From: Modicisalibacter muralis
GTDB taxonomy: Bacteria; Pseudomonadota; Gammaproteobacteria; Pseudomonadales; Halomonadaceae
Reading direction: 5' to 3'
NCBI RefSeq assembly: GCF_900102945.1
Contig: NZ_FNGI01000004.1
Coordinates: 1-64,000, forward strand
Length of the DNA: 64,000 nt
In this document: piece after piece, positions 1 to 9,222 of the stretch
Layout: the number at the start of each line of letters is the position of its first letter
Position numbering within the stretch: position 1 is the first letter of the stretch
Notes under the pieces: model-generated
What the model saw: only the letters and a program-made list of their open reading frames with translations
Told to the model about the DNA's origin: nothing
Databases searched by the model: none
Position numbers and translations under genes: made by a program

Positions 1-329
<329 letters not shown>

Positions 330-592
330 CAATCATTGTGATCCTTGCCCTTCCGAAGAAGAAAGCGGATCAAGCTTGGCTCGAGCTCAAACGTCTCAAA
401 CTTGACGAGTCGCTTGTCTCGATCGTCGGTGACTGATCACCGCATCGTCGACAAGCGCCCACATGAATTACCTGATCGATTGTTAAAGAGCGGCCCCGGG
501 CTCTTATAAGAAGAGTGGAGCGTCGCAGCCGAAAGTGAACACAACCGCCATTCCCTTCCTCGCCCCTCGGGGCGGCCTCGCTGCGAGAGAGG
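330..592 (-). other. 16S rRNA leader with boxA and RNase III-type stem
   Basis: This is the transcribed leader between the promoters and the 16S 5' end. A boxA-like antitermination element, GCTCTTTAACAATC, lies at about 479-492 on the minus strand. A long inverted repeat with outer arms CGCTTGTC (411-418) and GACAAGCG (450-457) and inner ATCGTCGGTGA pairing could form the processing stem upstream of 16S. No protein-coding gene is supported here. Confidence 0.75.
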
Positions 593-595
593 CGT

Positions 596-623
596 ATTCT
601 ACCGATCCGGGCCATTCTGTCAA
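596..623 (-). promoter_or_regulatory. rrn promoter P2 (proximal)
   Basis: On the minus strand, TTGACA (618-623) is followed after 16 bp by TAGAAT (596-601). The sequence just downstream, ACGCCTCTC, is GC-rich like the discriminators of stringently controlled rRNA promoters. It lies about 270 bp upstream of the 16S 5' end. Confidence 0.8.
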
Positions 624-770
624 GGCCGAATCGGCGGTGGCGCGCTGGCGATCGCGTTGTGGAAACTCACATCCGACATTGCATGCCGAACCAGAAACCC
701 CAATGCAATCAAGCCGTTGCACTACCTTTTACCGCTGACAACGGTTGCTCGTTGCCGGCAGCGGATGCGT

Positions 771-835
771 ACTCTACGGCCTGGAGGGCGCCCTGACAAG
801 CTCTTTTTACAACTAATGCATAAATCGCTAATGAC
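771..835 (-). promoter_or_regulatory. rrn promoter P1 (distal) with UP-like element
   Basis: On the minus strand, TTGTCA (794-799) is followed after 17 bp by TAGAGT (771-776). A GC-rich stretch follows the -10. Upstream of the -35, at about 801-835, is an AT-rich tract with A and T runs that fits an UP element. The tandem arrangement with the promoter at 596-623 is typical of rRNA operons. Confidence 0.75.
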
Positions 836-1481
836 GCACCAAAATCACCAGCTCGCGCGGGCCATGCACGCCATAGGCGAGGGTCTGCTCAATGTCCGCC
901 GTCTTGCTTGGTCCGGAAATCAGCAGCGCATTGGTGGGCATATTGCCGGCCCAGTCATGCCGTTCGACGACATCGAAAAAGGTATCTTCGATGGCGTCGG
1001 CATCGAGCACGGCAATATGCAGCGGTGGCACCAGGCTCAGCCGGCGCGGCTCATCCGAGGTTGGCCATAACCACAGGCTGCCGGTCTCGGCGATACCACC
1101 ACGCGTCGAGGTCAGCCCAGCCTCCAGTGAGTCGAACTGCTCGCGCTGCCAGGACTCGATATCGCGATCGGCGTCGGTCAGCTCTATCCCGCTATCCGCC
1201 AGCGCCGTGCGCGCCTCCTGGGCTATCGGGTGCTCGCGCCCCAGCCCCAGGCGCTTGATGTCCTTATCGGCCAGCATGCTGATCAGCGCTTCGATCCAGG
1301 CGGCATGGTCGGTATGGATGACTTCGCCATGCACCGAGGCGATCTTGTCTTCGAAACGCCTCAGGCGCTCCTCATGCGACCAGCCACGGCCAGTGACCAC
1401 GCTAAAGTCACAGGCGGGCGCAGCCAGCGGTCCATCCAGGCGCTCTCGCAGGCGGCCGAGTATCGTGTCACGGGCACTCAT
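828..1481 (-). CDS. lutC: LutC-type LUD-domain protein of L-lactate oxidation
   Basis: The 217-residue protein is the third member of the LutABC complex, which oxidises L-lactate to pyruvate in many bacteria. The C-terminal half carries the LUD-domain pattern: STRGGIAETGSLWLW, then LHIAVLDADAIEDTF, and the end GPSKTADIEQTLAYGVHGPRE, typical of LutC/YkgG. Its start overlaps the stop of lutB by 4 nt, so translation is probably coupled. The gene ends just upstream of the rRNA promoters, and its 3' end borders the P1 UP-like element. Confidence 0.92.
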   Translation of the reverse strand: MSARDTILGRLRERLDGPLAAPACDFSVVTGRGWSHEERLRRFEDKIASVHGEVIHTDHAAWIEALISMLADKDIKRLGLGREHPIAQEARTALADSGIELTDADRDIESWQREQFDSLEAGLTSTRGGIAETGSLWLWPTSDEPRRLSLVPPLHIAVLDADAIEDTFFDVVERHDWAGNMPTNALLISGPSKTADIEQTLAYGVHGPRELVILVRH

Positions 1482-2914
1482 GATTTGCCCTCCTGCTTAG
1501 CATCTCGACGATGTCGCTTGACCAGCGCATGCAGCGAGGTCGCCGCCGGTTTAGGCGCCGTGCGGTAATCGGTCCAGGGCCCTAGCTTCGCAGGCGTCAG
1601 CGCGCGCAGCTTGCCGGCTATGCCGGTACTTGCCCGCCAGGCGCCGGGGTGCGTAGCCAGCCATTGAAAGCCCTTCCACGCCAACACTTCGGAGCGATTA
1701 CGCTTGGCCCCGGCGCCCGCGACATTGCCTCGCCCTTCGCCCACCGCCTCCTTGCGCAAGCGCACCAGCAGATCGGGAATCGGTATCTTCACCGGACAAA
1801 CTTCGCCGCAAGCGCCACACAGGCTGGAAGCACTGGGTAGATCCTTGGTCGCTTCCAGCCCTTGCAGATGCGGCATCAGGATACTGCCGATGGGACCCGG
1901 GTAGGTGGTGCCGTAGGTATGGCCGCCAACTCGCGTATACACCGGACAATGGTTCATGCAGGCACCACAACGAATGCAGCGCAGCGTGTCGAGCAGTTCG
2001 TCGTCCTGATAGATAGCCGAGCGGCCGTTATCCACCAGCACCAGATGGACTTCTTCCGGGCCGTCATGCTCCTCGGGCTTGCGCGGCCCTGAGATCATAT
2101 TGAAGTAAGTAGTAACGTGCTGCCCGGTGGCCGAGCGTGTCAGTAGCGCATATAGAGGCGCCACGTCGCGCAGATGCTCGACGACCTTCTCGATACCGGT
2201 CACGGCGATATGCACCGGCGGCACCGTGGTGGTCATGCGCCCGTTGCCCTCGTTCTCGACCAGGCACAACGTGCCGGTTTCGGCGACGGCGAAATTGACC
2301 CCCGAGATGCCCACGTCGGCGGCCATGAAGCGCTCACGCAGCTGTTGGCGTGCGGCAGCAGTCAGGTAGTCGACATCGCGGGTGCGCTCGGTGCCGGTCT
2401 TGGCATGCATGAGATCGGATATCTCATCGGTATTGAGATGGATCGCCGGCATGATGATATGCGAGGGCGTCTGCTCGTTGAGCTGCACCAGGTATTCGCC
2501 GAGATCCGACTCCAGCGCCTCGATGCCGGCCGCCTCGAGATGCGCATTGAGGTGCATCTCCTCGGAAACCATCGACTTGCCCTTGATCACGCGCTTGGCG
2601 CCACGCGCTTCGCATAGCCCACGAATGATCTCGCAGGCTTGCTCGCCATCTTCGGCCCAATGCACCTTGATACCGTTGGCCTGGCACTTGGCCTCGAGCT
2701 GCTCGAGCAAGTCCGGCAACTTGGCCAGCGCTCGCAAGCGGATGTTCGCCCCCAGCTCACGCAGGGTTTCCACGTCCCAATCGCCGAAGGCGTCGCGGCG
2801 CTTGCCCATCAGGCCATCCATCGCCTGACGAAAATTGGCGCGAATCTGCGGGTTGCCCAGCGCATCGTGCGCCTGGCGGTGAAACGCCTGCGGTGTATAG
2901 GTCTCGACACTCAT
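1478..2914 (-). CDS. lutB: LutB-type iron-sulfur LUD-domain protein
   Basis: This is the 478-residue central subunit of the L-lactate utilisation complex. The N-terminal two thirds form a LUD domain (motif FAVAETGTLCLVENEGNGR). It is followed by two ferredoxin-like clusters, CIRCGACMNHCPVY and CGACGEVCPVKIPI, for two 4Fe-4S centres. A reading frame is open further upstream, but the ATG at 2914 has a GGAGG site nearby and overlaps the lutA stop by 4 nt, so it is taken as the start. The length matches the family (about 470-485 residues). Confidence 0.94.
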   Translation of the reverse strand: MSVETYTPQAFHRQAHDALGNPQIRANFRQAMDGLMGKRRDAFGDWDVETLRELGANIRLRALAKLPDLLEQLEAKCQANGIKVHWAEDGEQACEIIRGLCEARGAKRVIKGKSMVSEEMHLNAHLEAAGIEALESDLGEYLVQLNEQTPSHIIMPAIHLNTDEISDLMHAKTGTERTRDVDYLTAAARQQLRERFMAADVGISGVNFAVAETGTLCLVENEGNGRMTTTVPPVHIAVTGIEKVVEHLRDVAPLYALLTRSATGQHVTTYFNMISGPRKPEEHDGPEEVHLVLVDNGRSAIYQDDELLDTLRCIRCGACMNHCPVYTRVGGHTYGTTYPGPIGSILMPHLQGLEATKDLPSASSLCGACGEVCPVKIPIPDLLVRLRKEAVGEGRGNVAGAGAKRNRSEVLAWKGFQWLATHPGAWRASTGIAGKLRALTPAKLGPWTDYRTAPKPAATSLHALVKRHRRDAKQEGKS

Positions 2915-3666
2915 GACGTGCGCCTCCACAGATAGCTGGCGATATGCTCGCCACGCAGCGATTTGTTCTGGTGCTCGAAACGCCCTCCGATATTCATCAG
3001 GCAACCGCAATCGGAAGTGACGAAATGCTCGGCGCCGGCAGCCTCAATGGCCTGGGACTTGTCTTCGACCATCGCCGCCGACACCTCGGGATGACGCACC
3101 GCGAAGGTGCCGCCGAAGCCGCAACACTCGGCGGCTCGGGCCTGCTCGACCAGGGTCACTTGCGCGAGCTGCCCGAGCAATGCCGGGGCGGTGTCGGCCA
3201 GACCCATTTCGCGGCGCGCACTGCATGAGGTGTGCATGGCCACGCGCTGCGGCTCACCTTTGTCGGCAAGCCGAACATGGCAGACATGCACCAGAAACTC
3301 GGTGAGCTCGAAGACCCGCCCGGCCAGCTCGCGGGCGCGGTCCTGCCGTTCGGTGCCGGCAAATAGTTGTGGGTAATGCGTGCGCATCATGCCGCCGCAC
3401 GAACCCGATGGCACAATGACCGGCCAGGGTTCGGGAAACAGCGCCAATTGCGCTTCGGCGACCGCGCGGGCCTCGTCATGATAACCGGAGGTATAAGCAG
3501 GCTGACCGCAACAGGTCTGTTCAAAGGGAAAAATGACTTCGATCCCCTCGCGCTCCAGCAGGCGAATGCCGTCGAGCCCCGCCTCGGGATAGAACATGTC
3601 GATCAGACAGGTGCCATAGAAATAGACCTTGTCCGGCTTCGGCGGGTACAGTTTGAGCGGTGTCAT
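2911..3666 (-). CDS. lutA: LutA-type CCG-domain iron-sulfur oxidoreductase subunit
   Basis: The 251-residue first subunit of the lactate oxidation complex has the duplicated cysteine-rich CCG domains. These show as FEQTCCGQPAYTSGY in the first half and ECCGFGGTFAVRHP plus SDCGCLMNI in the second. The chosen ATG at 3666 is preceded by GAGGAG and begins the family-typical sequence MTPLKLYPPKPDKVYFYG. The promoter region immediately upstream contains a perfect 25-bp palindrome that fits the divergently encoded FadR-type repressor. Confidence 0.94.
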   Translation of the reverse strand: MTPLKLYPPKPDKVYFYGTCLIDMFYPEAGLDGIRLLEREGIEVIFPFEQTCCGQPAYTSGYHDEARAVAEAQLALFPEPWPVIVPSGSCGGMMRTHYPQLFAGTERQDRARELAGRVFELTEFLVHVCHVRLADKGEPQRVAMHTSCSARREMGLADTAPALLGQLAQVTLVEQARAAECCGFGGTFAVRHPEVSAAMVEDKSQAIEAAGAEHFVTSDCGCLMNIGGRFEHQNKSLRGEHIASYLWRRTS

Positions 3667-3733
3667 GTCAGGCTCCTCGAGCCCGCCACCAACGCAGGGT
3701 CGGCCGGTAGGCACGGCATCGATTGTTTTATGC

Positions 3734-3758
3734 GGTAAATTGGTTTTACCAATTTACC
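3734..3758. promoter_or_regulatory. operator O1 for FadR-family LutR/LldR
   Basis: This is a perfect inverted repeat with arms GGTAAATTGGT (3734-3744) and ACCAATTTACC (3748-3758) around TTT. The core TTGGTNNNACCAA is the pattern known for PdhR/LldR-type FadR-family repressors. It sits 70-90 bp upstream of the lutA start, where binding would block RNA polymerase. Confidence 0.85.
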
Positions 3759-3936
3759 GACGGTATCGGTGCACAGTAGGAGCAAGGCCAGGCCGGAGTC
3801 AAATATTGCTATGCGATTCCTACCGGCAAACCTCTTAGACTTTAGTATTGCCCCGCTAGATGGCGCAACAACCTATTGCCCGCATTGGAAAAACTTGACG
3901 CCCCGGGAATTGGCAAGCCGACCTGCAGTCGTTATT

Positions 3937-3951
3937 ATTGGTAATACCAAT
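3937..3951. promoter_or_regulatory. operator O2 for FadR-family LutR/LldR
   Basis: A perfect 15-bp palindrome, ATTGGT-AAT-ACCAAT, shares the core of O1. It lies 67 bp in front of the regulator's start, so it would serve autoregulation. The O1 and O2 centres are about 198 bp apart, which would allow looping between the two sites. Confidence 0.85.
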
Positions 3952-4017
3952 TTTTACATTCGTGCGTCTCGGCCGCTTTTGCCGCCGCTCCATCATCACA
4001 TTACCGGATTCTCGAGT

Positions 4018-4803
4018 ATGGTTTATCAGCCGGTTCGACAACCGCGCATCGCCGACGTCATCACCGAGCGCCTCGAGGCGATGATTCTCGAGGGTAGCCT
4101 GACGCCCGGGCAGCGACTTCCGCCGGAGCGTGAACTTTCCGAACGCTTCGGCGTTTCGCGGCCCTCGCTACGCGAAGCGATTCAGAAGCTCTCGGCGCGC
4201 GGCCTGCTGACCAGCCGTCAAGGCGGCGGCACCTTCATTAGCGATGAGCTGAAAAGCGGCTATAGCGACCCGCTGCTGGAGATGCTCTCGCGCCACGGCG
4301 AGTTCAACCTCGACCTGCTGGAATTTCGCGACGCCCTGGAAGGCATCTCCGCCTACTACGCTGCGCTGCGCTCCACGCCCGCCGATAAGGAACTATTGAT
4401 TCGCCGTTTCGAGGAACTCGATGCCAGTTACGCCGAACCGCGCCTACAGGATGACCCACACCGCGAGGCCAAGGCCGACGCCGCCTTTCATTTGGCCATC
4501 GCCGAGGCCGGCCACAACGTGCTGCTGCTGCATACCATTCGCGGTATCTTTCACTTGCTGGAGAAGAGTATCGTCGCCAACCTGGCACACCTGTTCGAAA
4601 GGCCCGGCTCTCGCGAGCAATTGATGAGCCAGCATCGCGCGCTGCTCGATGCCATTCTCGAGGGTCGCGCCGAGGATGCCCGTTCGCGCGCCCATGAGCA
4701 TCTGGTTTACGTCGAGGAGGGCCTGCTCGAGCTCGAGCGCGCCGAGACCCGTGCCCAGCGCGCGCTGCGCCGCGCCCAGGCGCTGCCCGAGCGCCAAGAC
4801 TGA
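4018..4803 (+). CDS. GntR/FadR-family transcriptional regulator of lactate utilisation
   Basis: The protein has 261 residues. An N-terminal winged helix-turn-helix of the GntR type is evident in LPPERELSERFGVSRPSLREAI at about residues 38-60. The C-terminal half is an all-helical FCD ligand domain (FRDALEGISAYYAALR, then FHLAIAEAGHN and HRALLDAI). Two perfect TTGGTNNNACCAA operators in the divergent promoter region and the neighbouring lutABC operon make it the probable L-lactate-responsive repressor (LldR/LutR role). Reading is open upstream to 3769, but the ATG at 4018 starts the conserved domain and avoids overlapping O2. Confidence 0.88.
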   Translation: MVYQPVRQPRIADVITERLEAMILEGSLTPGQRLPPERELSERFGVSRPSLREAIQKLSARGLLTSRQGGGTFISDELKSGYSDPLLEMLSRHGEFNLDLLEFRDALEGISAYYAALRSTPADKELLIRRFEELDASYAEPRLQDDPHREAKADAAFHLAIAEAGHNVLLLHTIRGIFHLLEKSIVANLAHLFERPGSREQLMSQHRALLDAILEGRAEDARSRAHEHLVYVEEGLLELERAETRAQRALRRAQALPERQD

Positions 4804-4829
4804 ACGCTGCCGATACCCGAGGGCCCGCC

Positions 4830-7103
4830 ATGCAAGCCACTCGACTACCGCGCCCTTGGCGACACCTGCTGCTGTTATTGATCCCGCTAGGGTTGGTTGC
4901 GTGCGTCTGGCAGGCGGCGCAGATAGCCCGCGAGCAAGCGCTCGAGGCGCTCTACACCGAGGCCCACAACGAGCTGCGCCTGTCGGCCGCCGGGGTCACC
5001 GCCTACCTCTCACGCCACGATTATCTGCCTCGGCTGCTGGCCAATCGCGAAGCCGTCCAACAGGCCCTGGCGCACCCCAACGATCTTGCCGGCCTGATGC
5101 AGCTCAACTTGATGCTCGACAGCTTTCGCGCCATTGCCGACGTCTCGGACATCTACCTGCTCGATCGCCATGGCACCGCCCTGGCCGCCAGCAACTGGTA
5201 TCTGCCGCATAGCTTCATCGGCGGCAATTACGACTTTCGCCCCTACTTTCGCGACGCCATGGCCGGACGCATGGGCCGCTTCTACGGACTCGGCACCCAC
5301 TCGGGCGAGCGTGGTTATTACTTCTCGGCACCGGTGCGGCTCGCCGATGGCGACAACGACATCGACGGCGTGCTGGTGGTCAAGGTATTGATCGCGCCAC
5401 TCGAAGCAGACTGGGCCAGCCAGAACGGCGAACTACTGATCAGCGACGATCATGGCGTGATCTTCATCGCTAGCCAACAGGGGCTGCGGCTGACCAGCCT
5501 GGCACCGCTAAGTGCCGACACCCGGGCGAAACTGAGCACCACGCGACGCTACGACGGCGCCGCACTGACGACGCTACCCGTCGAGCGACTCAGCGAGCGT
5601 GCCGATGGCTCGCGTATCGTACGTTTCAGCGAAGGCCCGCTGGCCGACGACCTTTACCTGTCGCTGGCCCGCGATCTACCGTCGTTGCACTGGCACATGC
5701 TGATACTCAAGTCGCTGGAGCCGCTGAAAGGCGCTCAGTGGCAGGCCGGTATGCTCGCCGCCGGCCTCTACGGCGTGGTCATCCTGGCCGCTGGCATCGG
5801 CTGGCAACGCTGGCGGCTACGTCGCGAACGCGAGCTGTTTGCCAAGCGCGAACGCCGCGCACTGGCCGAAGGCCAGGCCCGCGTGCGCGGCATCATCGAT
5901 CGTACCCGTGCCGGCCTGCTGGTACTCGACGAGCAGGGCGCGCTGACCTACATCAACCCCACCGCCCAGGCGCTGTTCGGCCATACGTCATCGAGTGTCG
6001 AGAACCGCCGCCTGACGGAACTGCTCTCTCCCGCCGATGCGTCACGCATCGCCGCCTTGCGCCACGCCCCGGCGCCCAGCCCGGTGGAAGTGCTGGCGGT
6101 ACGCGCCGGCGGCGATCGCTTTCCACTGGAACTGACGGTCAGCCCGCTGGACAGTCCTCATGGACCGCGCTGGCTGGCCACGATATTCGATATCAGCGAG
6201 CGCAAGACCCAGGAGCAAGCACTGGCGCGTGCCCGCGACCAGCTGGAGCAGCGTGTCGAGGAGCGCACCCGCGATCTGCTCGACTCCAACCGCCGCCTGT
6301 CCGGCGAGATCGACGAGCGCAAGCGCGCCGAGGCCAACCTGCGCCAAACCCAGGATGAGCTGATCCAGGCCGCCAAACTGGCGGTGCTCGGCCAGATGTC
6401 CGCCGGCATCAATCACGAGCTCAACCAGCCACTCGCCGCCATCCGTGCCTATGCCGAGAATGCCAATGTGTTCATCCAACGCGGTCGCAGCCAGGCGGCC
6501 AGCGCCAATCTGGCGCAGATCGTCGAGCTCACCGCACGCATGGCCGAGATCAGCGCCCAGCTCAAGCAGTTCTCGCGCAAGAGCGGCGACAATCTGACAG
6601 CGGTCTCCGTGCAGGCCTGCTTCAATTACGCGCTACGCCTGTATCGCGCGCGACTCAAATCCAGCGCGGTGACGGTCGACTATCGCTGGCCGGCCGGCGA
6701 CGTCTGGGTGCGCGCCGATCTGGTGCGTCTCGAGCAGGTACTGGTCAACCTGATCGGCAACGCCCTGCAGGCGATGGCTGACTGCTCCGCTCCGCTGCTG
6801 ATACTGAGCATCGAAACCAGCGGCCAGGAAGTACGCATCGGCGTGCGCGATACCGGCCCCGGCATTGCCGAGGCCCATCTCAAGCGGGTTTTCGAGCCCT
6901 TCTTCACCACCAAGACCACCGGCAAAGGGTTGGGGCTGGGCCTGTCGATCTCGGCGCGTATCGTCGACGACCTCGGCGGGCGCCTCGAGGCCGTCAATGA
7001 CAGCGGAGCCCTATTCACCGTCAGCCTGGCGGCCTGCGCCGCGCCAGCAAGTGCCGGCGACGAAGCGACGCCCCCGCCCTCCAAGGAGCATCCTCATGCA
7101 TGA
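4830..7103 (+). CDS. dctB: DctB-like sensor histidine kinase
   Basis: The protein is a 757-residue membrane sensor kinase. One helix lies near residues 11-30 and a second near 305-327, enclosing a periplasmic double-PAS/Cache domain of the DctB type (SNWYLPHSFIGGNYDFRPYF). A cytoplasmic PAS domain (about 350-450) and a coiled coil follow. The H box GINHELNQPLAA, with the phosphoacceptor His near 528, and an ATPase domain with FFTTKTTGKGLGLGLSI complete it. It starts 26 bp after the lactate regulator and overlaps the response regulator by 8 nt. C4-dicarboxylates are the usual ligands of DctB. No dct transporter is within the window, so the ligand here is unproven. Confidence 0.88.
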   Translation: MQATRLPRPWRHLLLLLIPLGLVACVWQAAQIAREQALEALYTEAHNELRLSAAGVTAYLSRHDYLPRLLANREAVQQALAHPNDLAGLMQLNLMLDSFRAIADVSDIYLLDRHGTALAASNWYLPHSFIGGNYDFRPYFRDAMAGRMGRFYGLGTHSGERGYYFSAPVRLADGDNDIDGVLVVKVLIAPLEADWASQNGELLISDDHGVIFIASQQGLRLTSLAPLSADTRAKLSTTRRYDGAALTTLPVERLSERADGSRIVRFSEGPLADDLYLSLARDLPSLHWHMLILKSLEPLKGAQWQAGMLAAGLYGVVILAAGIGWQRWRLRRERELFAKRERRALAEGQARVRGIIDRTRAGLLVLDEQGALTYINPTAQALFGHTSSSVENRRLTELLSPADASRIAALRHAPAPSPVEVLAVRAGGDRFPLELTVSPLDSPHGPRWLATIFDISERKTQEQALARARDQLEQRVEERTRDLLDSNRRLSGEIDERKRAEANLRQTQDELIQAAKLAVLGQMSAGINHELNQPLAAIRAYAENANVFIQRGRSQAASANLAQIVELTARMAEISAQLKQFSRKSGDNLTAVSVQACFNYALRLYRARLKSSAVTVDYRWPAGDVWVRADLVRLEQVLVNLIGNALQAMADCSAPLLILSIETSGQEVRIGVRDTGPGIAEAHLKRVFEPFFTTKTTGKGLGLGLSISARIVDDLGGRLEAVNDSGALFTVSLAACAAPASAGDEATPPPSKEHPHA

Positions 7104-8478
7104 CCCGGTTGCGCCGCCGGTGCTGATCGTCGACGATGAAGAGCACCTGCGCATTACCGCCAGCCAGACCCTGGAACTCGCCGGCTACGCACCGCAGACG
7201 TTCGCCAGTGGCGAGGCCGCGCTCGACGCACTGAGCGCCGATTATCCCGGCGTGCTGGTCAGCGATATTCGCATGCCCGGCATGGACGGTCTGGCCCTGT
7301 TGCGCGAGGTGCGGCGCCGCGACCCCGATCTACCGGTGATCCTGGTGACCGGCCATGGCGATATTTCAACCGCGGTCGAGGCGATGCGCGAAGGCGCCTG
7401 GGACTTTTTGGAAAAGCCGTTCGCCGGCGAACGCCTGGCGGACGTGGTGCGCCGCGCCGCCGAGAAGCGTCAGTTGAGCCTCGAGAACCGCCGCCTCAAG
7501 GCCGAACTGGAGGCACAACGCGGCGCCCCTGGGCCACGCATCGTCGGCCGCACCCCGGCCATGCAACGGCTAACGGCGATGCTCCAACGCATCAGCCAGG
7601 TGGAAGCCGACGTGCTGCTGTTCGGCGAGACCGGCGTCGGCAAGGATCTCATCGCCCGCTCGCTGCACGAGCGCAGCCTGCGCGGTGGCCAGCCATTCGT
7701 CGCCATCAACTGTGGCGCGGTGCCGGAGAGCATCATCGAATCGGAGCTGTTCGGACACGAGAAAGGCGCCTTCACCGGCGCAGTCGAACGCCGCATCGGC
7801 AAGTTCGAACACGCCAATGGCGGTAGCGTATTCCTCGACGAAATCGAATCGATGCCATTGGCGCTACAGGTCAAACTGCTGCGCGTATTGCAGGAACGCA
7901 GCGTCGAGCGACTCGGCTCCAACCAGCCGGTGGCGCTGGACATTCGCGTGATCGCCGCCACCAAGATCGATCTCAAGGCGGCCGCCGAGAGCGGCGGATT
8001 TCGTGAGGACCTCTATTACCGCCTCAATGTGGTGACGTTGCCGATACCCCCACTGCGCGAGCGCCGCGAGGACATTCCGCTATTGTTCCAGCACTTCGCC
8101 GTGGTCGCCGCCAACCGTAGTGGGCTCGAGGCGCCACCGCTCGATGCCACCGGCGTATCGGTACTGCTGGCCCATGACTGGCCGGGTAACGTGCGCGAGC
8201 TGCGTAATCTCGCCGAGCGTTTCGTGCTGCTCGGCGGCGCCTACGACTATCGCCTCGACATGTTGCTGGAGGGTGCCGACCCAGGCCCCAGCGAGATGCC
8301 CCTGCCGCAGCAGGTCGAGCTGTTCGAGAAGAGCCTGATCAGCCAATCGCTGGCCAACCATCAGGGGCGCATCAGCGCGGTCTGCGAGCACCTTGGGCTG
8401 CCACGCAAGACGCTCTACGACAAGCTCAAGAAGTACGCGCTCAAGGCCGATGACTACCGCCACAACCGGCTACTCTGA
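7096..8478 (+). CDS. dctD: DctD-like sigma-54-dependent response regulator
   Basis: The protein has 460 residues. The receiver domain has the phosphoacceptor Asp in VSDIRMPGMDG (near residue 57). The AAA+ domain has Walker A GETGVGKD (near 176) and the sigma-54 contact loop GAFTGA (near 224). A C-terminal Fis-type helix-turn-helix follows (ISAVCEHLGLPRKTLYDKLK). It is the partner of the kinase ending at 7103. The start ATG at 7096 overlaps the kinase stop (ATGCATGA). It should activate sigma-54 promoters of carboxylate uptake genes located elsewhere. The last 25 nt overlap the convergent gene. Confidence 0.9.
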   Translation: MHDPVAPPVLIVDDEEHLRITASQTLELAGYAPQTFASGEAALDALSADYPGVLVSDIRMPGMDGLALLREVRRRDPDLPVILVTGHGDISTAVEAMREGAWDFLEKPFAGERLADVVRRAAEKRQLSLENRRLKAELEAQRGAPGPRIVGRTPAMQRLTAMLQRISQVEADVLLFGETGVGKDLIARSLHERSLRGGQPFVAINCGAVPESIIESELFGHEKGAFTGAVERRIGKFEHANGGSVFLDEIESMPLALQVKLLRVLQERSVERLGSNQPVALDIRVIAATKIDLKAAAESGGFREDLYYRLNVVTLPIPPLRERREDIPLLFQHFAVVAANRSGLEAPPLDATGVSVLLAHDWPGNVRELRNLAERFVLLGGAYDYRLDMLLEGADPGPSEMPLPQQVELFEKSLISQSLANHQGRISAVCEHLGLPRKTLYDKLKKYALKADDYRHNRLL

Positions 8479-9125
8479 GCCACCAGATCGAGCAATGCCG
8501 ACCAGGGCGGCAGCCACGGCGCCAATCCCACGGCCAGCGCCAGCAAGAGTAGCGAATTGAGCGGCTCGCGGTAGGCGAACAATTTAAAGGCGGTGCCGAA
8601 GGAACGCTTGATCCGCGCACCGTCCAGATCGACGCTATAGATTTCGTCGAGCAATAGATGGATCAGGCTGCCAAAAACCAGCGCCAGCCCTTGGACCCAG
8701 GCAATCCCGGCGCTCTGCGCCAGCAGCTGATAGCTGAGCGCGCTGCCCCCCAACCCGCAGAGCGCCATCGCCAGCAACGAGTGCCAGATGCCGCGATGCA
8801 CCGTGAAGCGCTTGAACACTTCGCTCAGCGCATAACGCACGCCGACATAGAGCCCGGCACAGGCCGCCAGCAGCACGCCCGGCGTCACCTGCCCGTGCAG
8901 GGCCAACGCACCGACGACGACCGCCAGCACGGCGCTCAGCGTGAAGATCAGCCGAATCGCGTGGGAGTTGTCGGAATCGATATCCGGCAGAATGCCGCCG
9001 AAGGCGGTCAGCATCGCCACCGAGAGCGCCTCGCTCGGCGACCATAACGACGCCTGCCAGCCGCCGAAGGCCAATAGCACGCCACCGCTCGCGGCGACGC
9101 TGAGATGAGTCCGAAAATCGGCCAT
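8454..9125 (-). CDS. DUF457-family membrane-bound metal-dependent hydrolase (YdjM-like)
   Basis: The 223-residue integral membrane protein has several hydrophobic helices. Conserved polar motifs mark the DUF457/YdjM family: the HLSVAASGG start, LPDIDSDNSHAIR, HRGIWHSLL and LIHLLLDEIYSVD. These histidines and aspartates are the presumed metal ligands. Its substrate is not known. It is transcribed towards dctD, and the two coding regions overlap by 25 nt at their 3' ends. Confidence 0.85.
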   Translation of the reverse strand: MADFRTHLSVAASGGVLLAFGGWQASLWSPSEALSVAMLTAFGGILPDIDSDNSHAIRLIFTLSAVLAVVVGALALHGQVTPGVLLAACAGLYVGVRYALSEVFKRFTVHRGIWHSLLAMALCGLGGSALSYQLLAQSAGIAWVQGLALVFGSLIHLLLDEIYSVDLDGARIKRSFGTAFKLFAYREPLNSLLLLALAVGLAPWLPPWSALLDLVAQSSRLWR

Positions 9126-9222
9126 GTACGCAAAACCCGAAACACTGGATGAAAAACCAGATTATGCGTAACACAGCCTGATAAAACAATCAGTTGCCAA
9201 ATGGCGACACGACTTGCCGCGC

